A stretch of 64,000 nucleotides of DNA from Marinoscillum furvescens DSM 4134 (lineage in GTDB: Bacteria > Bacteroidota > Bacteroidia > Cytophagales > Cyclobacteriaceae), in NCBI RefSeq assembly GCF_003386095.1, contig NZ_QREG01000008.1, positions 1 to 64,000 on the forward strand, written 5' to 3'. The position numbers and the translations under genes are program-made. The notes beneath the pieces are model-generated. The model was not told the origin of the DNA. It saw only the letters and a program-made list of their open reading frames with translations, and did no database searches. Shown in pieces: positions 51,006 through 59,500 of the stretch (positions are counted from its first letter, which is position 1; each line of letters begins with the position of its first letter).

Positions 51006-52241
51006 TTATCCTTTTGCTAAAGTCTTAGAAATATCCGTCTTGTAGGCCATTACGGCCGGGATCAGGGATGCCACCACGCCTATGGCCAGGCAGCCCGCCA
51101 GTACCAGCCACTCCTCCTGCAATATGACCCATGGCTCGGGGGCTATGCCCCCTATAGTATTGGCCACCACCTGCATAGCTACATGAGCAATCACCAGGCC
51201 AGAAATAGCTCCCGCAAAGGTAATGAGCAAACCCTCAATAAGAATATGTGCAAATATCTGCCTTCTGGTAGCACCCATAGATCGCATGATGGCTATATCA
51301 AACTTTCGCTCTTTTAGTGAATTGAGCAGTGCCACAAATACGCTAATGGCAGAAATGATAATAATCAAAAGGCCCAGGCCATTTAGCACCTTCACTCCTA
51401 CGCCGATAATATTAAAAAGTCTGGCTGTTTCGAACGCCGGGGAGGCTGCCTGAAAGCTGCTCTCACTGTTGATAGACCGGGGGAGCATCACTGCCCCCAT
51501 GGGAGAGCGATAGCTAATGAGCAGGGAAGTAATTTCTTTTTCATCAAACTCTTCAGACGTGACCGATATACCTAAATGGCTGATTTCAATCAATGAATCC
51601 TCCTCATGGTGGTGATGCTCTCCTTCATGCTCATGCACCTCCCATACACTATGAATGCCCGTCACGATCAGCTTATCCATCACGGTATATGTAGGCTTCA
51701 TCACACCTACTACCTGGAAGGCATGCCCTCCATGGGCTTCTGCATCTTCGCTTAGCCCATGCTGGCTTTCGAAGGTATCACCAACCGACAGCCCCTCTTT
51801 CTGAGCCACTTCAGCTCCTACTACCACTTCCATGTGATCTTCAAACCATTCACCTTTTGCCAGCTCAGCCTTATACAACCGGGGGTAATCCTGGGTAGAA
51901 CCTACTATCCTGAAACCGCGATAGCTATCTCCTAGCGAAAGTGGTATCGCAGAACCAATATATCTACTCTTACTTACACGAGCAGCCTCTTTCAGTCCAA
52001 TATTCCCAGTAGGAAAATCCACATGAAAGATATTCGCAAGTATCAGTTGCAGTGGGCTTCCCTTAGCTCCTACCACCAGGTCTATCCCCTGAGCATTTTT
52101 GGAGATCTCTGATTTTAACTGACTAGAAGCCAACAAAATAATCACTACGATGGTCACACCAAAAGCCAACAGCAACCAACTCAAAAAAGTAGTCAGTGGC
52201 TTTTTCACCAAACTTTTCAAGCTGAGATAAGGGATATTCAT
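51006..52241 (-). CDS. FtsX/LolC-type ABC permease with His-rich loop
   Basis: This 411-aa permease has one N-terminal helix, a long extracytoplasmic domain and three C-terminal helices, the FtsX layout (LLAFGVTIVVIILLASSQLK; VFVALLNSLKERKFDIAIMR; RSMGATRRQIF). The extracytoplasmic domain contains a His-rich run EHEGEHHHHEED near 202-213 and a further AEAHGGHAF, suggesting metal sensing or transport. It overlaps the ATPase gene by four bases. It probably exports or mobilises a metal-linked or lipoprotein substrate; unproven. Confidence 0.88.
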   Translation of the reverse strand: MNIPYLSLKSLVKKPLTTFLSWLLLAFGVTIVVIILLASSQLKSEISKNAQGIDLVVGAKGSPLQLILANIFHVDFPTGNIGLKEAARVSKSRYIGSAIPLSLGDSYRGFRIVGSTQDYPRLYKAELAKGEWFEDHMEVVVGAEVAQKEGLSVGDTFESQHGLSEDAEAHGGHAFQVVGVMKPTYTVMDKLIVTGIHSVWEVHEHEGEHHHHEEDSLIEISHLGISVTSEEFDEKEITSLLISYRSPMGAVMLPRSINSESSFQAASPAFETARLFNIIGVGVKVLNGLGLLIIIISAISVFVALLNSLKERKFDIAIMRSMGATRRQIFAHILIEGLLITFAGAISGLVIAHVAMQVVANTIGGIAPEPWVILQEEWLVLAGCLAIGVVASLIPAVMAYKTDISKTLAKG

Positions 52242-52858
52242 AGGTTCAAATGGTTCTTAATCTGAGATTTGACACGGTAATCATGAGTGGCCAACACCAG
52301 CGAAGCCCCACAAGCCCTGGCCTGTGCTTTGAGCAAGTCCACTACAGCTTCGCAGCTTTGGTCATCCAAACTAGCAGTAGGCTCATCGCCAAAAATAACC
52401 ACAGGCTTATTGACCACAGCTCTCGCTATAGCCACCCGCTGAGCCTGCCCCTGACTGATCTGATGAGGAGCCCTGTGCGCTAAATCGGCTATGCCCAGAT
52501 CTTCCATTACGTCAGCCACTTTATCCGCAGAAGTTTTACCCAAAAAGGTAGCCAGCCGAATGTTTGCTTTTACCGTGAGTGAAGGAATCAAATGAGGCTT
52601 TTGAAAAACAAAACCTATATGATCACCACGAAACCTGTCAAGCCTGGAATTGCTCAGATCGGAAATACACGTATCACCAATCATCACTTCACCTGTAGTA
52701 GGTTTTAGCAAGCCAGACATCAAATGCAACAGAGTAGTTTTGCCACCTCCAGAAGGCCCCAAAATCAGTGCGTGCTCCTTCGGGGTTAGAGACCAATCCG
52801 GAAAACTCAACTCCTTCTGCTCGTCAAATCGATAGCTTAATTCTTTAATTCGTATCAA
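52238..52858 (-). CDS. ABC transporter ATPase, LolD/MacB type
   Basis: This 206-aa ATPase has Walker A GPSGGGKTT (about 34-42), Q-loop FVFQKPHLIPSLTV, signature ISQGQAQRVAIARA (Gln in place of the first Gly of LSGGQ) and Walker B VVIFGDEPTASLD, then the H-loop ATHDYRV. Length fits LolD-like ATPases. It is the first gene of the four-gene operon and partners the His-rich permease. Confidence 0.92.
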   Translation of the reverse strand: MIRIKELSYRFDEQKELSFPDWSLTPKEHALILGPSGGGKTTLLHLMSGLLKPTTGEVMIGDTCISDLSNSRLDRFRGDHIGFVFQKPHLIPSLTVKANIRLATFLGKTSADKVADVMEDLGIADLAHRAPHQISQGQAQRVAIARAVVNKPVVIFGDEPTASLDDQSCEAVVDLLKAQARACGASLVLATHDYRVKSQIKNHLNL

Positions 52859-52969
52859 TTATTCTTGGTATTATTATATTTAAATGAATTTATTCAGTAT
52901 ATTACTTCAATACGTCCATGTAAGAACCGGACCTTAGCTACTAAAGTTACTCACTATACCAGCAGTATT

Positions 52970-53071
52970 ATGTCATTAATTGTTTTTCCAATTATCATCG
53001 TCAGTGCTTTGTATTATGCCTACCGTACCCGACTTAAAAACTCGAAGGCAATCGACTCAAACGGTCATTGA
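52970..53071 (+). CDS. Possible 33-aa single-helix membrane peptide
   Basis: The frame begins ATG at 52970 and encodes MSLIVFPIIIVSALYYAY, then a basic stretch RTRLKNSK and ends in NGH. This is one membrane helix with a positive tail, as in small membrane proteins. It overlaps the 3' end of the opposite-strand DinB gene by 38 bases and has no recognisable promoter, so it may be chance. Confidence 0.25.
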   Translation: MSLIVFPIIIVSALYYAYRTRLKNSKAIDSNGH

Positions 53072-53573
53072 TTTGATGCCGATGATGAATCACATGTGTA
53101 TCTAAAAAACGAATCATTTGCGGGAGTGTTATCCTTCCAGCCAAAGGATGCCTGTAAATGGCCTTTTTCAAAAAGCGATCAGGATACGAATTGATAAAAT
53201 CCTCCAGGTCAGCGCTGTTTTGCTGTGCCTCAGCATGAAGAGCGGCCAGATCAAACTCATTGCCTGGCGCTTCCACTACAGCCGGAGCCTTGATTTTATA
53301 TTTAGACTTCAGGATCAGGTAGTATGCATGTATACGCATGGTACGCACAAAACTTCGGTCAGGCAGGTCCTCTCCAGCAAGGATCTTCTTCTTGCAATAA
53401 GCCAGTGACGTGCGTTCAGAAAAGTTGAGATGATGAAGTACCTGGGCTATGGACCACTGATTACTCGCTGGCTGCCACTGTAGCTGCTCAGTAGATAGGT
53501 CATGTAGCTGTTTATACAGCGCTTCTTTCCGCGACTTCAGACGTAAAAAAGGCTTTTGTAGTGTGGGGCTCAT
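53034..53573 (-). CDS. DinB-like four-helix metalloprotein
   Basis: The 179-aa product (ATG 53573, MSPTLQKPFLRLKSRKEALY) matches the DinB_2 fold. It shows WQPASNQWSIAQVLHHLNFS early, with His near 60, and IRFLDTHVIHHRHQINDRL late, giving the His triad for a metal. Members include thiol S-transferases (bacillithiol/mycothiol) and uncharacterised enzymes; the substrate is unknown. The ATG 57 bases upstream gives an extension without similarity and is disfavoured. Confidence 0.82.
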   Translation of the reverse strand: MSPTLQKPFLRLKSRKEALYKQLHDLSTEQLQWQPASNQWSIAQVLHHLNFSERTSLAYCKKKILAGEDLPDRSFVRTMRIHAYYLILKSKYKIKAPAVVEAPGNEFDLAALHAEAQQNSADLEDFINSYPDRFLKKAIYRHPLAGRITLPQMIRFLDTHVIHHRHQINDRLSRLPSSF

Positions 53574-53778
53574 GCTGCGCAAAATAGTGAAAGGATGCCA
53601 ATAAAGTGATTCTGACGCTGTGTAATCCACCTTGCTTTACATTTCAAAAACAAGTATATTCGGGCAGACTTTCGTGCGAAATGTCGATAAACCACCCATA
53701 GCCGTTGCCTACGTTGAACAGATGCAGGCAGGATTAGTCTTAGCTGACTAATTCTACTAATTTTATGAAATATTAAAA

Positions 53779-53786
53779 TAATTTTG
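53779..53786 (+). promoter_or_regulatory. -7 box TAATTTTG upstream of the antiporter gene
   Basis: This is an exact TAnnTTTG match 36 bases before the antiporter ATG; no TTG at -33. Confidence 0.4.
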
Positions 53787-53822
53787 CGGCATTCGCCTAA
53801 ACCATAATCGGCAAAAGAACTT

Positions 53823-55070
53823 ATGCACGTATTTGACATTATTGCGCTGTTCATATTTTTAGCAGGGCTATTTATCTTCGTCAACACCTACTTTCTAAAA
53901 CTTCCCTCATCTATTGGGTTGATGATCATGGCTATTGTGCTCTCTGTAGTGCTATTAGGTGTTGGACAGATTTTTCCGGGATTGAAAATAGGTGCCGCAG
54001 AACTGGAAGAATACGACTATGCTGAAGTCCTCTACCACGTAGTGCTGTCATTTATGCTCTTCTCAGGAGCATTAAACATAGATTTCAAAAAACTCAGCAA
54101 ACAACGCACTCCTGTTCTAGTGCTGGCTACCACGGGGGTACTGATCTCCACTTTTGTGATTGGTACATTGATCTACTACATGCTTCACTTCGTGGGCATA
54201 GAGCTAGACTATCTGTACTGCCTGGTGTTTGGCGCACTAATATCTCCTACAGATCCCATTGCTGTCACTAAAACTATCAAGCGGTTTAACCTGGCGAGAG
54301 ACCTTGAAATCAAAATTGCCGGAGAATCACTTTTTAACGATGGAGTGGCTGTAGTGCTCGCTCTCACGCTACTAGACATAGCTCATGCAGGTGAAGACCA
54401 CCCGCTATCGGTATTTGAGACCGCATATATTGTAGGTGCAGATATTGGCGGGGGCATATTCATCGGGCTGTTTCTAGGCTATCTGGGCTACCGATTGCTC
54501 AAATATGTAGACAATGATGCCGTGGAAGTAGAGATACTTATTACGCTGGCTGTAGTCATGGTTGGGTCCTTTTTGGCAGATTTTGTTCACGTATCCTCCA
54601 AACAGGCCGCTGTGGTGATGGGACTGGTGATTGGCAATGAAGGCCGAGGCGAACACGTGACGAGTGCTGCAGGAGATTATGTCTTCAAATTTTGGAACCT
54701 TCTGGAGGAATCCCTCTCTGCCATGCTTTTTGTTCTCATAGGCCTGGAAATGCTCGTAATCCCCTGGAGGTTTGACTACTTTGCCGCTGGCTTTTTTGCT
54801 GTTAACATCGTACTCTTTGGCCGCTGGCTGAGTGTCTTTATCCCTATAAAGCTGATGTCGGTCAAAAGAAGCTTTGACAGCAACACGATACCTGTACTTA
54901 CCTGGGGAGCACTCAGAGGTGGCTTGCCCATTGCGCTTTCGTTATCACTTACAGAGTTTCACGGCAAAGACATCATCGTGACCATGACCTATATAGTAGT
55001 CGTTTGCTCGGTACTATATCAGGGGCTGTCTGTACCCATTCTCATGCGCAGCTTTTCCAACAAAGAATGA
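53823..55070 (+). CDS. CPA1-family Na+/H+ antiporter
   Basis: This 415-aa antiporter has about twelve membrane helices. The ion-binding motifs are present: GALISPTDPIAVTKTIKRF and ESLFNDGVAVVLALTLLD (the ND pair of CPA1/NhaP). HVSSKQAAVVMGLVIGNEG and LTWGALRGGLPIALSLSL near the end are also typical. It exchanges cytoplasmic Na+ or K+ for protons. No C-terminal regulatory domain is present. Confidence 0.92.
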   Translation: MHVFDIIALFIFLAGLFIFVNTYFLKLPSSIGLMIMAIVLSVVLLGVGQIFPGLKIGAAELEEYDYAEVLYHVVLSFMLFSGALNIDFKKLSKQRTPVLVLATTGVLISTFVIGTLIYYMLHFVGIELDYLYCLVFGALISPTDPIAVTKTIKRFNLARDLEIKIAGESLFNDGVAVVLALTLLDIAHAGEDHPLSVFETAYIVGADIGGGIFIGLFLGYLGYRLLKYVDNDAVEVEILITLAVVMVGSFLADFVHVSSKQAAVVMGLVIGNEGRGEHVTSAAGDYVFKFWNLLEESLSAMLFVLIGLEMLVIPWRFDYFAAGFFAVNIVLFGRWLSVFIPIKLMSVKRSFDSNTIPVLTWGALRGGLPIALSLSLTEFHGKDIIVTMTYIVVVCSVLYQGLSVPILMRSFSNKE

Positions 55071-55124
55071 CCTATCGCCGTATTGCCTAGAGTAGTTACT
55101 TTTGGCTCTGCAAAAAACCATCCT

Positions 55125-56189
55125 ATGAATCGTTTTAGACCGTACGGAATCATCGCCCTCCTGTCGCTGTGCTGTTTATTTGGCTGTGACAAGGACAAAG
55201 GCGAGAGTTCAGAACAAGCCAAAACCCCTAGAATCAAGAAAAAATCACGACTTCTAACCCCTAAGTCAAACACCAAATTTGTATTGGGGGAGTCCATCAG
55301 CTTCGAGCTGAAAAGTGACCTCACCATAGACTCTGTACTACTGGACGATGGAGTGAAAACCACGCGGTATGATGAACTTGCCTTCGAGTGGTTGTCTAAA
55401 GACATGGGAACTGGCAAGCAGCGACTCAGACTAGATGTATATGGGGAAGGGCAAAAAGAAACACACTACGCCCGGCTCACCTTTCTTTCCGACGTAGCAC
55501 CGATTAAATACACGTATGAAATAGTAAAAGAACTGAATCACGATCCTACAGCCTATACACAGGGTCTGTTTTTTAGTGGTGACACGCTGTTTGAAAGCAC
55601 AGGCAGAGAAGGGCAGTCCCGACTAATCAAAAAACGACTCGATGGTAAGGAATATAAATCAGTAAACCTCCCCTCCGAATATTTTGGCGAAGGCAGTACC
55701 GAATGGGAAGACAAAATCATCATGCTCACCTGGACGGGAAACACCGGTTTTGTCTTTGATAGATCGCTGAAACAAACAGGCACTTTCCACTACAGCCATG
55801 AAGGCTGGGGAATCACCACCTATGGAGACACCCTCATAGTAAGTGATGGCTCTGAGGTATTACACCTTCTAGACCCTCGTGATTTTTCTGAAATAGGCAA
55901 ACTGGAGGTCTATGACCATAAGCGGAAGGTAAACCGCCTCAACGAACTGGAAATGATCAACGGCCTACTCTATGCCAACATCTACCTGGAAGAGGAAATA
56001 GTGGCAATAGACCCTGCCACTGGCAAGGTGGTGCAACGTATAGACATGAGTGGCATCTCTAGCAAACTGAATACTCGCGACGTGGATGTACTCAACGGCA
56101 TAGCTTACAAAGCCAACTCAGATCAACTTTTTGTTACTGGAAAATTATGGCCTAAACTTTTTGAAGTTAAATTTATACCCACCAATTAA
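55125..56189 (+). CDS. Glutaminyl-peptide cyclotransferase-like lipoprotein
   Basis: This 354-aa enzyme is of the plant/bacterial (papaya-type) glutaminyl cyclase family, which converts N-terminal Gln to pyroglutamate. It has a lipoprotein signal (LLSLCCLFGC), an N-terminal Ig-like domain of about 100 residues, then a five-bladed propeller: NHDPTAYTQGLFFSGDTLFE, MLTWTGNTGFVFD, HEGWGITTYGDTLIVSDGS and LNELEMINGLLYANIYLEE. Glutaminyl cyclases are essential in some Bacteroidota for exported proteins starting with Gln, which suits the many signal peptides here with a Q after cleavage. ATG 55125 starts the signal peptide. A possible -7 box TACTTTTG is at 55097. Confidence 0.9.
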   Translation: MNRFRPYGIIALLSLCCLFGCDKDKGESSEQAKTPRIKKKSRLLTPKSNTKFVLGESISFELKSDLTIDSVLLDDGVKTTRYDELAFEWLSKDMGTGKQRLRLDVYGEGQKETHYARLTFLSDVAPIKYTYEIVKELNHDPTAYTQGLFFSGDTLFESTGREGQSRLIKKRLDGKEYKSVNLPSEYFGEGSTEWEDKIIMLTWTGNTGFVFDRSLKQTGTFHYSHEGWGITTYGDTLIVSDGSEVLHLLDPRDFSEIGKLEVYDHKRKVNRLNELEMINGLLYANIYLEEEIVAIDPATGKVVQRIDMSGISSKLNTRDVDVLNGIAYKANSDQLFVTGKLWPKLFEVKFIPTN

Positions 56190-56201
56190 TTCAACCCTAA
56201 A

Positions 56202-56498
56202 ATGACATTAACAGACGCAACAGTGAAAATCAAGGGCATGGCCGTAGGCAATGAGGGGAAGGTAAATGCCAAAATCAATTTTCAGTTTCCAGAAGGCACC
56301 ATACATCTGGATGACACCGTAAGTCCGACATCCATCAGCAATGAAAACAAGGAAGCAGACTGCACCATCAAGATGTCTTTGGACAACTATGGCAAGATGC
56401 TCGACGGAAAGCTGAACCCAATGATGGCCTTTATGGCAGGCAAAATGAAAATAGAAGGCGACAAAGGAGTAGCCATGAAACTAGCCTCATTATTCTAA
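56202..56498 (+). CDS. SCP2 sterol-carrier-type domain protein
   Basis: This 98-aa protein consists of one SCP2 domain: KINFQFPEGTIHLDDT, EADCTIKMSLDNYGKMLDGK and MMAFMAGKMKIEGDKGVAMK, with the late LNPMMAFM helix typical of the lipid-binding tunnel. Stand-alone SCP2 proteins bind lipids or acyl-CoA; no partner is evident. It lies 12 bases after the cyclase gene, probably in the same transcript. Confidence 0.9.
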   Translation: MTLTDATVKIKGMAVGNEGKVNAKINFQFPEGTIHLDDTVSPTSISNENKEADCTIKMSLDNYGKMLDGKLNPMMAFMAGKMKIEGDKGVAMKLASLF

Positions 56499-56504
56499 AT
56501 CCGG

Positions 56505-59500
56505 CTAGCGTAAAATGTAAATTTTGCCAAATCCATTTTTGAACGACCGATCTCCAGAAGTGAAGCGATGCTGAATAGCCTCGCCCCCCTGACGCAGCAC
56601 TACCTTATACAGGTATACCCCGTTAGCAAGTAGATCCCCAAACTCATCACGGCCATCCCAGGCATACTGAGAAATGTTGGTGCCTATTCGCAATGGGCCT
56701 AGCTCATCTTGTGTAATCTCCCGAACCACCCTACCAGACACCGTAAGTATTTGGATTTTCACTTCATCCGGCAACTCACTCCCTGTGAGCGTAAACACAA
56801 AACGAGTAGATGTAGAAAATGGATTAGGGTAAGGATAGAAATGGGTGATGGTAGACTCGTTGATTACCTCGAAGGAAATTTCATACGGCTGCACACCTGA
56901 AGCATTCCCACTAGCATCCTCGCCCTGCACCCGGAGCGTATACCTCCCGTCAGTCAGCGGGCCGGGCTGGTAGCTAATTTCAAAATCCTGATCCTCAGAC
57001 GCAAGCACATATGAAAGTTTAGGATCTGTAAAATGGATACGCTCAAAGTCACAATCCTCGCAAGGAGCTTTCAGATCCACAGATATTCCAGAGGTATCCT
57101 GCTTATAAAGGTGTATGTTCTCATCTTTAAACCGAATGAGTATTGAGGGATTGGGAGAAACGATATCTCCATCTAAAATGTAACCTCCATCAAAAGTGAC
57201 ATCCAATACGGGGTTAACATCATCGGCCACCACGGTAGCCGCTCCGGCAAGCTGCAGACTGTTATTGGCAGTGTACTGCTCTGGGCCGGCGGCATCTACC
57301 CGTACAGACAGGTGATTGGCCCCCAGCTTACCTATAGTACCAAAGCTCACATCAAAATAGGTGGTATCGCCTTCTAATGGAGCAGATATATGAAAGGTGT
57401 TTACCTCCGTGTTGGCAGCGTTCACATTATAGAGCTCGGCACGCACCGTGAGTGAATCACTAAAGGAAGATTCGCCTACATTCGCAAAAGCGAATCGACT
57501 CTGAAATTCTTGTCCTTCCTGTAGCGTCTCTGAAGGCAGCGCCACCAAACTTAGCACTCCTTCTGGTGGCAATTCGTACTCCACTCCCCACGAGGCTAAC
57601 TGGGGAGGCGTCTGATTATCAAAATCACCAAAAGACAATTCCAAATCTAAAAATGGATAGGTCGTAGCATCCACATTGTCCAGAGTAACCTCATCTATAC
57701 GTGCATTGGAATAAACCCGATTTTTATCACCATCAGGTGTCACGCCCGTCACATCTATATACCAGGAGTCACTAGCTTCTGCCTGCACATCGTAGTACAG
57801 CCGCTCCCAATCTACGGCTGGCCCCACCCTTGTAGACAGCACTGCCCCTGAGGTAAATTTACTATTGACCTGGCTAATGAGCTCTATAGCTTGCTCACGC
57901 AAAGGCTCTGCACTACCATTAGAAGTTACCACCTCGGCTTGTCCGATAGACCATCCTTTTTGGCCCAGAATGATAACTGGCTGACCATCCTCCAAAGCAT
58001 CTATTACTCCAGACGAAATTCCCACTTGCTCCAAAGATGCTTTTAGCTGTGCATCCCAATTGGAATAAGCCATATCACCAAACGAAAACAGCACCACATG
58101 ATCTCCATTTTGCATTGTTCCTATCAGGCTATCCAGATATCTCCGTTCACCCAATACATCCTGTTCATGAAAGTTGTGTATCATTTGCGGCAACCGCCCA
58201 CAAACCAGATCATTTTGCACATCGGCTCCTTGTGCGCCGAATGGACGATAGGGCACTCCACTGGCCTTGTCAAAGACCACAGCATTGATAGCATTGGTAC
58301 GCTTACATCTGGGATCAGCGGCATTGTCCGTGAGCAATAAGTCCAAGCCGTCTATTATGACCTGATAGTCATCATATCCCCCGGGAAATTCGGGGCCATG
58401 GGTGTTGATCTGAATCGGTGTAACAGACTCCAGAAACGTCCAACTCCCCGCACTGGCGTCATAGTTTACCCCTGCAAGCGTGTTTTCCCGAAACTGCCCA
58501 TTACCTACCTGCCCCCAACCTGTCATCGCATGGTGTGTATATGTAAATGAGGCCTCTACCCAGGTAGTATCCTCATTTTCTCTGGGCTCTTCAAATCGTG
58601 TACGCCAATAGACCGTAGTGCTGTCAGGCATGCCGCTGAGGTCCAACGGATACTCCAGATATGCCGCACCTTCCAGGCTGATCGATTGCGAAAAAGGACT
58701 ACTGAAGTGAAAGGATGTATCTACCTGAAGACTAAACGTCCTGGTTTCTTCTTGAAGGTTAGCCGACTGCCATTTCAACGAAGGGTTGGGATCGCTTATC
58801 ACCCCGTAAGTCAGTGGGTAGAGCGGAATCGTATTGCCTTTTGGTATAAACAGCGCAAAGGTCGCCTGATTGTTGGACTCATTGAGCTCTTCTAGTTCAT
58901 TCTCAGGATCGATCGTTATGGTAAATACATTATCACCCTCCACAGCAGTACCTTCCGGGTTACTCACCGTAAACTGCAAGGTGTCCAGGCTCCAGATCCT
59001 ACCAAAAGACCGACTACTGGTAGTCTGGCTACCGTCTGCAAAAGATCGTACCACCGAAATACGTATGGAGTCAGCATTAGTCTTACCGAAGTTTTTAACA
59101 GGAATATGTAATGCAAAAGAATCAGAGCTTGCCAGGATCTTAGCCTCCTGAATAGGGGAAGCAGATATCTCTCCAGTAGCTATAGCCAGGTCTGGTTTTT
59201 GGGCACCAAATACGGCTACTGCCGGATCTCCCTGCAGCAGTGTTTGAAATACTTGCGACTGAGCCACATCGTCGGTTCCGTAATTGGAAAAATAGCGCTG
59301 ACTAACCTCCAACATGATGTCACCCAATGCCCAACCAAAAGTGCTTTCTTCAGCAAAAGCGAACTTGTAAAACAAATCCGAATACCTCTTTAGGTTTAGT
59401 GATAACGCAAAATCAGAATTGGCCAAAAAGGCCACGGCTCCCGCGTTAGGGGTAGCCATCCAATCTTCACCAAAAGTGAACGAGCTTCCACTATTGAAAA

